Source of the DNA: Rhizophagus clarus
Taxonomy: Eukaryota; Glomeromycota; Glomeromycetes; Glomerales; Glomeraceae
Length of the DNA stretch: 64,000 bases
Direction of reading: 5' to 3'
Assembly: GCA_015698045.1 (NCBI GenBank)
Contig: BLAL01000215.1
Span: 1,302,001 to 1,366,000 of the forward strand
Shown piece by piece: positions 33,614-48,303 of the stretch. How positions within the stretch are numbered: the first letter of the stretch is position 1; every line of letters begins with the position of its first letter. A program made the translations under genes and the position numbers. The notes beneath the pieces are model-generated. The model searched no databases. It saw only the letters and a program-made list of their open reading frames with translations, and was not told where the DNA came from.

Positions 33614-36600
33614 TGAACATCAAAACGATGTAAATGACTCCACGGGGACAAGCCAAAATCATGATCTTCAACAAACACAGCCTGAATCGACTAACACTGA
33701 GAATAAAAATTTTTTCAAAGGATTGAAGAAAACCATTTTCGGAGATGATTCTTCAAATGTTAAAGTTACTTTTCATGTTCATTTGCCTCCCTTTGACTTT
33801 ATTGAAGGTTATCCTATTATTGTTGGTAATATTGAAGAATTGGGCAATTGGGAAGATCCGCTTGTTAAACTAAAACAACAGAAAAGTGATCATATGCACT
33901 CAAAACCTAGTTATTGGTATTCAGATCCAATTTCTATACCAATTGAGAGATTTGATAATTATGAAATCAAGTATAAATATGCTTTCTTCATTCCAAAACC
34001 AAAAATTGAAGAAAAATCAAAATTCTCTTTATTTAATAAATCCAAACCTGATAAAAATGAGGATGTTTCAGACACTAAAGATAAAAAGAAAAAAAACAAC
34101 AACGATGAAAAGAATAATCCAGATGATTCATCTAAAACGCAAGAAGGACGTGAAGATCAGAAAGATCAAGCAAAAGAGAATAAAAATAAGAACGAAGATG
34201 AAAGGGACAATGAAGATGAAGATGCAAATGATCCTAAAAATAAAGAAAAAAACGATAAAAAAAAAGATGATGATGAAGATGAGGAAGCAAACGACTCTAA
34301 AAATAAAAAGAATAAAGACAAGAAAAATAAGGACGAAAAGAATAAAGAAGGAGGAGATGAAATTGAAACGAATGATTCAAAAAGTAAGAAGAGTAAAGAT
34401 GGAAAGAATAAAGAAGAAGGAGATCTTTATTTGGAAGAAAATGAGCAATTTCGGCCTTTGGACAAGAAAACTGGATTCCAATTTGACATTGTGCCATCAT
34501 TTGTTATTAAAACCCGGCGCATTGAACTTCGGTCAATTAGAGAATTTATATTTACAAGCCTTGTCTTTAATAGTATAACTTCAAATAATTTTAAAGATAA
34601 GATTATGGAATATCAAGGACTTAAGGATAATTTTCGTAAATTCGTATTAAATGAAGCAGATATTGATTTTATTGGTCGCAATATTCAGAAGACAAAAGCG
34701 AAGGAATACGAAAAACGTATTTTTTTATGCCTTCTTTTAGGAAATTACATTCACTATCGCCAAGAATCATTTGGTCGGTTTGGTTTGCAAAATGGGTTTC
34801 CTATAGCTCAAATTATTGATACTTTAGAGAAATTTCAGCCCGATCTCTTGCCTAGAGAATTCCATGAAGCATTAAACATAACAATGACTGCTGTAATCCG
34901 TCTAAGTGTAACCAGTAGATCTTTTGATTGGCTAAAGCTATTCAAAGTTGCTAGTATTATCGATCCACGTTTCGATTTTATCGAAGCAATTCAAAAACTC
35001 GATTACAGTAACGAGAGAATGAAAAATTTTTTAAAAGAATTTACAAAATTTGCAAAACCTATTGTAAATCAAATTGAGAACTTGACAATTTATTCCAATA
35101 TTGGAAAGGTAAGTTTATAAGTTATTTTATATAAACAATGCTAGGATTTCAATCAATTTAAAATTGTTATATTTTGTTAGTGGTTATTTAACAATTGCGG
35201 CTCTTTTGAAATTCTTCTTTTTATTTGGACCGATATGATTGAACATACAACGGACCGTGACTTTCGACTTCTTAACTACTTTCGTCCTCGCGTAGAATGG
35301 CTTATTTCTTCATCACATGCAACAAGCTTAAGTAATCATTTTTCACGAATGTCTACCGAACTTCGTGTAGAAGTTGCTGGAATATTTAGAACTAAATCTT
35401 TATCATTGCTTAATAACCATGCTATTGCATGGAACAAAAGCGACTCTGAATCAATTCTTCAAATTCTTAAAGATTCCCAACTTAAGTGGTCCAAAGATGA
35501 CTTTCTAGAAGCAATGGAGTATATATCCAAATCTTTACAGCCTGGTTTATTATTAATTTTTCCAAATCTATTGGATTATTGGTTTAATTCGGATTTTAAA
35601 AACTTTAAAACAAACAAACTTCCCGATATTTGTAAAACGTGGTATTACCATTTCATCGATATTAATAGATCTGAATCATATAGTTCTAACGATTCAAACT
35701 TCATTTATGACATTTATTATAATTTATCAATCATCTTTCCAATAGTTGGAAAACATACTAAAATTTTTAAAGAATTATTAGATGTTGCGGCAGGTCGTGC
35801 CAAAAACTGTCTACCTAATATTTCTAATATTTTGACTATTACGCCAGATATATCAACTTTAGAGAAAGAAATTCATAATCCGTATGGAAAGATGGTCAAA
35901 GAATTATTAAAAAATTACATACATAAAATTGATAATAATGTGATAAAATATTTGCTACAAGTTTGTAATTGCAAAAATGAAGTTATTTATATACAAAATA
36001 GGTAATTAAAACTTTCTTTTCGAATACTGGATGACTTTATATCGTTTAACAAATTTAACAAATTACTAATTTAAAAATTCGCTTTTATTTTATTAGTTTA
36101 AGTGAAGATATTGTCTATTATGTGATGACATGTTTGGAAACCAAAGATAAAATTATCAAGAATAATACAAATTTATCGGCCATAATTTTAAAATTACTTG
36201 AAAATTATCGATTTTGGAGTTTAATTTTCAATGCAACTGGCCTTATTGATAATTTGCATTCACACCCTTATGTTAAGCAAGTTCAAGGATTAATCTCTAA
36301 ATTCGATGACGTTATTATTAAAGAGGATATAACAATTCGTTCCCTACAAGAAATTCTTGAATATGAAACTAAAATTTTGCATCCCTTTTTTAACTTTTCT
36401 TCCACGAAAGAGAAAATTAGCGAAGATTTGATTAAAAACCTACGAAAAAACTACTATGGATACATTTTGAAAATAGAACAATTAAGATCATTTTATGATA
36501 ATTTCTGTCCTATTGAAAAAGTTAAAAATGTTCAAAATTTTCTTAATGACATTAATAATCGAAATAATAATCTAGGAAATCTTACGCTTAAAGAGGCTTT

Positions 36601-39600
36601 GGACGATAACCATTGGGATTTTCATAAGAAAAATATAGTTACCGCTAGAAAAGCACATAAATGGGCAAAGTCGCTCACATTCTATAATGTTTTTGATAAT
36701 GAGTTGAAATCAAATGAAACTGAATTAACTGTCGAATATATAGCTCAAACTTTAATGCCAACCGTATTTAACGAATATGAAAAATTATGTCAACAATATA
36801 AAAGATGGGAAAATCTCAAATGTTCAGAAGGAAGCCTTTTATGGAAAAATGTAAAAGATATTGAAAAGGAATTAAATTTGATGAGTGAATACATTCAAAA
36901 GGAAAAAAGTCCAAAATTAATTAAAACACTTGCATATCTTTCTTTAGTTCCAACACAAATTGAACGACTTAAGCAATTATCTACAGTTGTAGTTATGTTT
37001 AAAGTAACCCACACTAAAGATGATTGGCTTGAAAGAATACAATTAGTTATTCGTGACGATTATCTTTGGTTAGGGAAATTAGTGAATTTCTTTGAAATAT
37101 TTAATCAACATCTTGGATTAGTTATTGATGATTGTTGGGATTTGATCAAAGAACTCTCAAAAGCTGGTGATTTTATTGATTTTCTTTACAAAATTGCTGA
37201 ACATGACATAAAAAATTTAATTAATACAGTAGACGAATCTTCAGACGAAAGACTTATACAAGAAGATACAGTCTCTTCTCTCATCCAAGTCAAACAATTT
37301 TTGCTTCCTTTATTAAAATCTGCGGAGAGATTATCGCTTAAGAAATTTTTGATCGAAATTAGCAACATAATCCAGCAGAATGCAAAGTTAGGAAGCAAAG
37401 TAGCACTTTGTAGTAGCAACAACATGGCGTTGCAAAATTTGTATAACAGTGTTTCAAATAAAGAAGAAGTCACGAGGGAAAAGATTAGAAACGCAGTTAA
37501 GAAAGGGACTTACACTTTCGAGCGTGATATCAAAGGAGATACGTGCAAAGTTACTTTATCTTATCCTACACGTAAGGGAACTACTAAGCCTTCTTATTCC
37601 TTGACCGATTTACACGATTTACGTGGACGTGCGCTCTTGATATCAAAACCTTCAGCATCTGTTGATTTTGCAACCAACCATGCTCCCGGATTGGAAGTTG
37701 AGCAAGAAGTTTCTAAACCTATTATGGATGAATTCGTTATGCAAGTAGATATGTCACAAGAAATAATTAATCTTTCTTCGAAGCTTATTCAAACAGGTCA
37801 TTTTTATTATCGTAAATTTAAGCGAGAAATTAAAGGTACTGAGAATATGCAACAGACAGTAATTGAATTAAAGAAGCACTTAAAAGAATGGTAACTATAT
37901 GTTTTCTTGATGCTTATAATAACGATATCAGACTGTGCCTGATTTATAGATCTTTTAATCATTCTTACCTTTAAAAAAATAGGGAGACAATTGTTGATGA
38001 AGCACAAGAGGAATATTATTATTTAACATTTTTCCCGGCTCGACATATTCTGTCATTCCTTGATTATTTTAGTATTGGAAGTAAAGAAAATAACAAAGCG
38101 AATACCGAAGAATGTAAAAAATTGATCCGATTTGTCAATAGTGAAGCTAAATTACCTCCAAAAGACAAAATTACAATTAATATAGAAGGAAATAAATATG
38201 ATGAAACTCTTGGAAAGATTGGAACGATTTTACAAGAAATATTTACAACAGTTCCCAAAGAAGAACGTCAAGTCAAGAATATTAAAGAGCGTGTAATCTC
38301 AGATGTAGTTTATCCCGGAAAATTATTTGTTGCTGCATGTACTGATAAATTCCTTGTTCCAAACATTATAATGTCATTATACGTAAACCATGAATGTCAT
38401 CCTTTACCATGGCAAATATTAATATGTACGGCTTCTACAACTATGGAAGAACTTGCAATTTTTATTAAAAGATGTTTCTTTGCAAATAAAAATGGATACA
38501 AGGGAACCCTATTCTGTCTTGCCAACTTGGAGTTATTAGATTTTGAATTACAATATAATTTGGTTAATCTCATTAGATCAATGCGTGAACATAATGATAA
38601 ATTTCTATTAGCACTCATTTGTTATCGTGAACAAGAAGTACATCACCATATCTTAGATCAATTTTCACAAGACGTTCATGCAACAAATGGATTAAGCGGT
38701 GAAGCAATGAAAACCCTTTATCATGAATTATGTCCAAATATCATGAGTGTTTCTTCAGAATTGTCTGGACAAGGCAAAACCGAATATATTAAACAATCTA
38801 GTTGTTCAAAAAATTTATTACCAAAAAGTTTCCTTATTAGTGATGGAATTGATTTCGGAACGCTCGTTCACAGACTTAAAGAATTTAATTTACGGCCACT
38901 CGAAAGTGTACATTTTAATATTATATCGACTGATCGCCCTGGGGACGTTAATATGTTGTTATTTGAACTATTAACCTTAGGAGTTGTATTTTGCAACATG
39001 GATGTCGCATTTCTTCCAAATACACTTATATTTATTGAGATAGCTTCCACAATAGGGCAACATTTACTTAAATCTTTACCCATCGCAGGATATCTTCGTC
39101 AAACACATTTAACTTGGAATATAGGAAATTTAACCGTTTCACAAGAAATCGATAGTCCGATTCAAGTTGTCTGTCATTATTTGAAAGCACTTAGTGAAAA
39201 GGCTGCAATAAATGATAAAGATATTCACTTCAGAAGTGTAGAGGGAACTCCAGATTTACAACCATTACCCGCTCATGAATGCAGAAAATTAATTAAAGAT
39301 TATCTGTTTGTAAAGAATAATAAAGATATTAAAGATGAAAGAGAAATTTCGTCATTTAGATTCATCGAAATATTTGTTAACGTATTTGCTGATCAATTAG
39401 TTAGATTATCATTAAGTTCATATTTCAAAGTTGAAAATTTAAAACTTATGGTAGAAGAAAATAATATACGTAGTACACTTGTTCAAACATTATTAAGCGT
39501 ATCAAAAGATTTTGCCACTAAATCCATTGCAACTAAAGCAGCACAAAAAGAAAATATTTCAATTCCTGATGATGGAAATGCTGCTCTCGGTACCATAGTA

Positions 39601-42600
39601 CAGTGGGATGATTCAAATCATTTGTTGGTATTTTTCTTATCTCAAACACCAGATTCGATCTGCGCACTATACAGAGAAAAGAAAAAAGTTCCACCAAATG
39701 TGAAAACTTTATTACAAAGTCAATATATTGGGGATAGGAAACTTTGGGACTTAGAAGATTATCATAAAATGGATTCTAAAGATTTATTATCCGTTTTGGA
39801 AAATTTAGCAAGAAAAACTATGCATAAAATTGATTACCCTCAATACGCTCTTTCCGCCGATAATTTAATTAAAATGGCTCTTATCCTTTTAAGAGCTCGT
39901 GCTAATATTCCTGTAATTGTATGTGGTGAAGCTGGATGTGGAAAAACAAGTTTGATAGGATTTTTATCCAAAGTTGTCGAAGTAAAATTTCATGCATTGA
40001 ATCTTCATGCTGGTATTACAGAAGACATTATTTTACTTTTTATGAGAGAATCTCAAAAAGAAGCCGAGGAAGGAGAAATTTGGTTATTCTTTGATGAAAT
40101 TAATACATGTAACCATATTGGATTACTAGCTGATTTGATCGCTCACAGAATGTTAAATGGAAATCCAATTCATCACAATATACGACTTTTTGCAGCATGT
40201 AATCCATATCGTATACGTGCCAAAGCAGCAACAACAGCAGGGTTATTAAAACCTAAAGATTTACGATTCGAAGAAAAAAGTAAACTTGTTTATCAAGTTA
40301 ATCCATTACCTGATCAAATATTGGATTACGTCTGGGATTATGGCATTCTTAAACCAGTAGAAGAAATAAAATATATTGAAATTATGGTTAAAGAATCACT
40401 TAAAGACCTCGGACATAAAGTATTGTCGGAATGTTTATTTCATTCTCAAGAATTTATAAGGAGAACTGAAGAGTCTTATAGCGTTAGTTTACGTGACGTT
40501 AAGCGTGCTATCAAGCTTGTTAAATTTTTTATTAATAGTTTAAAAGATCGTCCTCCAATTAAGAAAAATGGAGAAATTACAAAATATCCCATACCTAGTG
40601 ACATTTCGAATAACGTACGTTCTTATGTTCTTGCATTAGGTTTATGTTATCAATCAAGACTATATGAACAGCAGTTAAGAAAAGAATATAGAAGAATGAT
40701 GGGAGAAATTTTCAAGAAGCATAAATTTAATATTAATGAAGGGAGATTTAATAAAATTTTAAAAGAAGAGCAGGAAAATTATATTAATAGGATGCAATGT
40801 CCACCCAATACGGCAAAGAATGAAGCTTTACTGGAAAACGTATTAGTTATGGTTGTATGCATATTAACCAAAATACCTTGCTTTATAATTGGAGCACCTG
40901 GATCATCAAAATCTTTAGCTGTGAGACTTATAAATCAAAATCTTCGAGGAGTAGATTCAAATGATGAATATTTTAGGAGCTTACCTCAAGTATATTTAAT
41001 TCCACATCAAGGTTCATCATCTTCAACTTCTGAAGGTATTCACAAAGTATTTGATAAAGCAGTAAATTATCAAAAAACAAGTTCTGCCGAATTTCCTGTT
41101 CTCAGTGTCGTATTACTTGATGAAGGTATGTATAAAGATTGTTAAACAATTAAAAAAAATTTCAATTATTTTAATTGCATGTCAATTTTTTATTAGTGGG
41201 ATTGGCTGAAACAAGTCCGTTTAACCCGTTAAAAGTACTACATTCATTACTTGAACCAAGTTATCCTAACACTGAACCAACGGTTTCTTGTGTGGCTATT
41301 TCGAATTGGAGATTAGATAATAGTAAAAGTAGTAGAGCTTTATTAGTTCAAAGACCCAAATTTGAATTGGTTGATTTAATAGAAACAGCGTCACGGTTAC
41401 TTATAAAAAATGATAATTCACCAATTAAAATGTCTTCATTGAAATTATTGGCACAATCGTATTTAAACTATGAACAAAAAGGTCAAAAATTATCTAATTT
41501 TCATGGATTGAGAGATTATTATTCTTTAGTAAAAAGTTTATCGCAATATAACACCATTTTAACACCAGAAAATATACATTTGGCATTAACAAGGAATTTT
41601 GGAGGTATAGGTAACATTGAAGGATTAGTGAAAGATTATTTCGGTTCAGTAATAAGGAATTTTAATTCATCGAAGGAATATGTCTATAAACCTATACCAA
41701 TTTGGAATTTAATTAATGCGAATTTAGAGGATAAAGATGCGAGACATTTAATGGTTATAGGCAAAAGCGATAGCATTGTTAACTTATTAAATTATCAACT
41801 AACAAAAAAGGGTTTAGATCCAGTCGTAATACTTGGATCACAATTTCCTGAAGATCAAGATGATTATTCTTATAGTGTTTTAAATAGAATTATGATGTGC
41901 GTTGAAACCGGTAGACCATTAATTTTAACAGATTTAGAAATTATTTATGGTCAGTTTCTTTTTTTTTATTATTATTACTGTTTCGTTTTTTTTTTATAAA
42001 AGAAAAAAATAGTGATTTTACCTTTTCTCTTTTTTTCAAATCAATAGGGAGTTTATACGATTTATGGAACCAAAATTACATTGTTGTTGGTAGCGAAGAT
42101 GATCCAAAATTTTATGCTAGAGTAGCACTTGGAGCATATTCAAATCCATTGTTATATGTAGCTCCAACATTTAGGTGTATATTAGTGATAGATGAAAGAA
42201 AATTAGAAAAAGCTGATCCGCCGTTACTTAATAGATTTGAAAAACAGAGAATGACCATGGATGACGCTTTAATGCCGCAAGAACAGGATTTAGTAGAAAT
42301 CCTTAAAGAATGGACAGAGTTAATTTCTACCGTAAAGACAAGGGGATTTAAACAAGAGGATTTATTTATTGGATTCGACAAGAAAGAGACTTTACAAAGT
42401 TTGGTTATTGACGTGAAAAAAAGCTTTCCTGAAGCGGATGAAGAGGAAGTGTTGAATAAATGTAAGGAAAAATTAATTAATATTGCGTCATCTGATGGTA
42501 TGATTAGAGCCGAACAATCAAATTTAACTTTAAATGAAGTTAGATATTGGAAAAATGTTTATTTCAACCAACAACATCATAATAATTTGATCGATCATAT

Positions 42601-45600
42601 TCAATATCGACTTAAAAATTTCGTTCATAAAGAAAATCCTATTCAAGAAGAAGCCGTTAACGATGAAGGGTTACAAATTATAATCAATACGTTTTCAAAT
42701 ATTAATACAGACGTTATGACATGTTTACAAGGTGACATTAGTTGTCAAGTAGATAAATTATCAACATTCAAGACCGAATCACAATTTCAAAATAGAATTA
42801 AATATTTCTGGACTGAATCTCAAGATGAAATGTTAATATTGCAATGTGATGTTACTACGATTAATGCAGGATGTATAAAATTAGCAAAATTCTTGATTGA
42901 ACAATTCCGTAATGAATATTTACAGAAAAAGAAACGCCAATTACAACTATCATTATCGAAACGAAAAAATATGCAGCAGCAACAACCACTTCCTATTAAA
43001 CATGCGTGTATTATCTTACACATTCATAGAGAACTAGAAAGTTCTTTAGCGTCATTTAATTTCATGTGCGGATGGGATAAGGTTACAATAGAGACCTTAT
43101 TACCTCAAGAAAAGAATTTATCGGCACTTTTGAATGAAAATTTATCAGATTTAATACTAAACACATATCCATTCGAAGTAATCTTGAAACAAGAATTATT
43201 ATGGTGTTTATTATGTATAAAATATCCTTCCAACATCAAATCAGTGGAACATATTAAGATGCTTAATGAAAAAATTTGTGAAAATCCTATATTGGTTGAT
43301 TTATTAAAGGCCAGAACAATAGAATGGTTAAAAGAAAATCCTAATAATACAAATTGGCAATATAAAATAGCTTCTAATAAGAAATTATTGTACCCTTATT
43401 CTTCCTTTGTTAACGCACTTTTGGCTCATATTAGAAGTGTTGTACGTAAGCCTATCGCAAAATGGTTATATGCTCTCGAGAAATATGCGGTAATTCGTAC
43501 TATAATTTTCTTGTATAACAAAAGCCTCACCGCAAAAGGTCCCGCAAAATTCATGATGGAAAGTGTGGAAGATGATGAAACTGAGGAGATTGAAATTGAT
43601 GATGACGTCTATTTGTTAGAATTTTGGAACAAAATGGTTAACGATGAAAATATAATTTCAATAAAAGGATTAATAGGCGACCCATCACCAGATAGTTATA
43701 AAATGCCACTTGGGGTATATGAATTAGAATTTCCATTTTCTTATTATATAATGAAAAAAATCGATGATTCAAGAAGAGTATATGAAGAAGAACTATCATC
43801 ATTATATAATGACACAGATAATGTTGATAAAACAACGGGAAAATTATATTCTTATAAAATAGAGGAATATAATAAGAAATTTATTAAAAACATTGGAGAA
43901 AGTCCTATGATCAAAAATTCTCCTATTGTTAATTATCCTGAAAAATACTTTAAAGATTTCATTAACGTTATATTATCTGATGAAGTTAGTAGTAGTAGTG
44001 AAGTAGGAGAAAAGGATAGAAAATCTGATGAGGAATTGTTAAAACTTATTTTTGAAAGAAGATTGAATGCTTCCGGTGATAATTTTTTGAATCCTGTCAG
44101 ATTACATTTATGTTGGTGGAAAAATTCATCATCTGTTCTCGCCGAACTTGCTTTAGCCCAAATTAGTCCTCATGTTATTAAACAATTCGACACTGAAAAT
44201 GATGAAAATAAATTATTGGAAATAGAATTTGAAAAAAACTTAGTCGAACAAGTAATCAGAGACCTATTAAATAGAATCATTTATCTTAAAGAAGAAAAGA
44301 AAAGATATGGAAGTAGGTTAATAATTGAAAGATGGCAATATGAAGTGACGAAAGTAATTTCACTATGTGAAAAGATCAATGTCACTTCTGAATTACGTTC
44401 ATTACGCTTACTTAGAATCTGTAACGATTTATTAATTACAAAATCCATCCCATTAGATGATATGAAACAAATTATTAAATACGCTCAACAAAACATGACT
44501 TCTTCTGATGAAGTTCTTTCAAAAGAGTTTATTGATGTTGTTATGAATATATTAATTAAACTTGAGCCTAATGAAAAGAATTTAATTCCAAGGCGTTTAT
44601 TTATCTTAAGATGTCTTGATATGCTTACATTGGCATCACCAGTTAGACAATATCTTTATAAAGGATTATTTACTATTCCTCCATTTCCACTTATGGGAGC
44701 AATTATTTCACGTATCTTTAAGACTGAAGAAAAAGAACATCCAAATTCTATATTACAACTTGTTAGACGGCCGAATCAAATCTTGCAATATTCGGGAAGA
44801 CTTGATATCATCAACAAATGTTTTGATATTAATAAATTAAATACAATGATGACTACGTTAATATGTGATATCTTTCAACAAGAATTCTTTTCAAAGTTGG
44901 ATTTAACTATTTTAGTTAATTATTTTAATTCAGCAATTGGTGCATTATACGGCAATAACGTTCAACCATTACAACGTATCGCTTCAATCGCATTCCTTAA
45001 AGAGTTCGCCAAAAAATTCTGGGATCATCTGATTGAGAATAAAAATGATTATCTTAACCCTCTTACATACAAACTATTAGATGTAGAAGATTTCGATAGC
45101 ACATCATTGGTTGAACAATTGAATACAACAATGTCGTTAGCCCATCCATTAATTAATGCATTTAAATTATATCTCTTAAGAGAATTGCGTATTAACAAAG
45201 AATTTTCTAGTGATGATATTAAGAAATTCTGCGAAGCTCAATCAAGGACTTTGGATTGGTTTAGTAATCTTAACCTAGATGATAAAGATGAATATAGATT
45301 ACCATTTAACCCTTATTGGGCTATTTCAGATTACGGAAAATTAGAAATTGCATACTCGTTATTTTATAATAGCAGTAACAAAGCACAATTTAATGAAATT
45401 TTCAAACAATATAATAGTCAGACACCTAATCTATTAAATAAAATGAGGTTATTTGGGATTGTAGTATCTAAATTACATGCAATTAGAGCTTCAAGGGAAT
45501 GGAGACATAACGAAAACCAAATTGCTGAATATTTTACAGAAAAGATTAACTGGTTGACCACGATTCCAGAAAATTTCAAAGCAATTTTACTTAAGATCAT

Positions 45601-48303
45601 GACAAACACACAATCATTATTAAGAATCAATAATATAATTACAAATAGCGAATTATTAATGAAATCAGTTATTGCTCATATAATTGGATTACATACATTA
45701 CTTGATTCAAATACCACACCACTATCAATGTATATGCATAAAATAGAAGATGCCCAAAAAACTTTTATATTAACGTGTCAATCAGATATTGAAAGTATAA
45801 TATTTAGTACTATTGCAGCAAAAGATAAAGTATCAAGATATTCTTGTAAATGTGGTTATAAATATTTAATTGGCGAATGTGGTCAGGCAATGGCTACAAG
45901 TAAATGTCCTGAATGCAAAAGAGTAATTGGAGGAAGTAATCATGTTTCAGCTATTGGTAATACAAGAATTGACGCCGCAAATCGAAACGCATTTGATTCG
46001 AATGATCAAAAAGGCTATATTTCTGAAAGTATTAACAAGGATATTAGTTACACTACAAGAAATATGCCTCCAGTTGCATATAGAATACTCCATTTAATTG
46101 TTCATACTATTATTGGATCTCAAGCTGGATCTCAAGCTGTTACTACTTTCATTCATCAACATAATAAGAATTATACTAACGTAGAAAATTATTGTATGGA
46201 ACATATCGGAAATGATTGGGAAGTTTTAAAAAGAATTCTTAATTGTTCTGATGAAAATTTAGCTTTAACATTTCATTCAATTATAATGACTCTTACAAAT
46301 AATCCACCAGTTTATAATTCAAAGCTTAATACTCCTAACGATAGAGATCAATGGGAAACAACTTTTACTCAAACATGTGTACTACCATACACTCGTAATA
46401 TAAACGAATCTTCTGCTCAATTCCGTACTCAAATAGAACAAAATATGAAAAAAGATGATGTTAAAAAATCTTTATTAGAAGAACAAATCAACCAAACTAA
46501 TTTAATGGATGAAAGATACTATAATGAAAATTTACCCTCGTTATGGAGAATAATTGGTAAAATCGATTATAATAGTTTTAGAGCTTATTATATTTCTGAT
46601 CCAAAAAATATTGGAAAATATCCTTTCCTCAACATTTTCTTTAAATATTTCGAAGATTTACCCTTGATTAAATATCTTTATCCTATGGTTAAATTCATTC
46701 AAATATTGAATAATAAATTAGGTTATAAAATATCAAGAGATGATGCTAAAACAACAACCTTTAGAATGTTTATCGAAAGTGAAGAAGATAAAGATGCTTA
46801 CAATTCACTTAGTAAATCCTTTAATGAATTTCAAGTAGCTTATAATTTCATGATTAACAAGGTTAATAGATATCAATGTCATGAATTGCCTAAATCTAAA
46901 CCACAAATTACTGACAAACTAAGTATCATATATGGATTGATAGAAGGGAAAGATGAAGGAATTTATCTTTGTGCTATATTAGAATATTTAATTAATATTC
47001 AAAATGCTTTTTTAGGAAAAATAATGTTAATATCACCTGGATCATGTGATTCTCTTAGATTCTTACAATCTCCTTCTTGGGACGATAGCACATCTACAAT
47101 TGATGATTCTCCGTACTTTATTAGAACTATGAAAGTTGATCACGCAATTGAAAATAATTTTATTATTTATGAATGGAATGAAGAAATTCTTCAATATTCT
47201 CAAAGAAATTTGGGTATAGGAAAAGGTCAAGATATTATTTATGATTTACAACGCATTGAAAGTGAATTAGCTAATATTTTGGTTCGTAACAAAGTTTATT
47301 TCGAAGTTGGTAATGAACAATTAGTGTTAGATCCCTTCCCTTATCATTTAGAATTATTCTCTTCGTCCATGCGTATACTTGGTGACATTAAATCATTAAT
47401 TCCTCAGGAACCAATTCCTTCTGATAAATTGTCTCATATAATTGGACAAAACGCAATTACTTCTTATATGTCACTTTCAACCTCCTCTTCAACTTTAGCT
47501 TCAAAGAATAGTAATTCCTCAGAATTACTTTCTTTATTAGAAATTTTACTTTGTTTCATAAAAAGAACATCAGTTGGTAATGGAGAATTAAGTTTAATTG
47601 AATTTATAAATCAATGGGTTCAATTATCTTCATTAACAGAAGGTACAAGATTCGAAACTATCCTATCCTATAATCTTCAATTAAAGCATATCGTATCCCT
47701 TTATGAAATTATTGAAGAACAAGTGACCGATATTATGATTCAATTCGTTGATAAGAAATATAAACAACCTTTAAGTGATGAAATGGAAGAAGATCTTGAT
47801 AATAATATCGATTTTGAAAATGGAAATAAAGAAAAAATTCCTGCTGATTCGTTCATAATTGCCATAAAAAGATTTATTCAAAGAGTATTACAAATTGAAA
47901 ATGATAAAGAAAATCATAAACTCTATGATTATTTTACAGATATGTCACTTAATCTTTGGAATAATAATGTAGTGGAAGAAATTTTAGATGCTAATTTTCC
48001 TAGAACTCTTTTGGTAGCAAATTCTTTTACTGCTTATGAATACGTTTCGAAGAAAAAAGAGGTATGTTATTATATTATATAATATATATGTTTATATATC
48101 TTGATGATTTAACCTTTTTTTTTATAATTTAGATGTTCAAACCTAAACAATTATACTCTAATGGAATGAATAAGGCTAAACCTAATTCAGTGGATACGCA
48201 AATGATCGCACCTTCAAATGCTGCATTCTCAAGTCCATCTCAACCCATTATTAGAACAAGAAACAAAGGAAGGAAAGCTACCAGCAAATTTGATTCTATG
48301 TAA
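33537..48303 (+). CDS. RNF213 (mysterin)-like AAA+ and RZ-finger protein, seven exons
   Basis: Exons 33537-35108, 35181-36001, 36097-37890, 37983-41125, 41197-41949, 42048-48061 and 48133-48303 join in frame into about 4755 residues; introns are 71-98 nt with GTAAGT, GTAATT, GTAACT, GTATGT, GTCAGT and GTATGT donors. Order: CBM20 carbohydrate-binding domain (about 75-320) interrupted by a Lys/Asp/Glu/Asn insert (about 160-295); a long helical region; AAA+ unit 1 with Walker A GEAGCGKT (2044-2051) and Walker B FFDEINTC (D2100-E2101); AAA+ unit 2 with Walker A-like GAPGSSKS (2366-2373) and Walker B VVLLDEVGLAE (D2442-E2443, at the exon 4/5 junction); a large helical E3 module; an RZ-type zinc finger (C3961-C3984, with GECG at 3970-3973). 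No RING finger is visible. Animal RNF213 is a cytosolic dynein-like ATPase and ubiquitin ligase acting on lipid droplets and intracellular microbes; the fungal role is unknown. The short last exon is basic and disordered. Confidence 0.92.

Noticed and set aside
33886-34578. 230-codon Lys/Met-rich open frame overlapping exon 1 of the giant gene
   Set aside because: It is the other-phase reading of the A/G-rich low-complexity insert. The main frame has conserved CBM20 strands on both sides.
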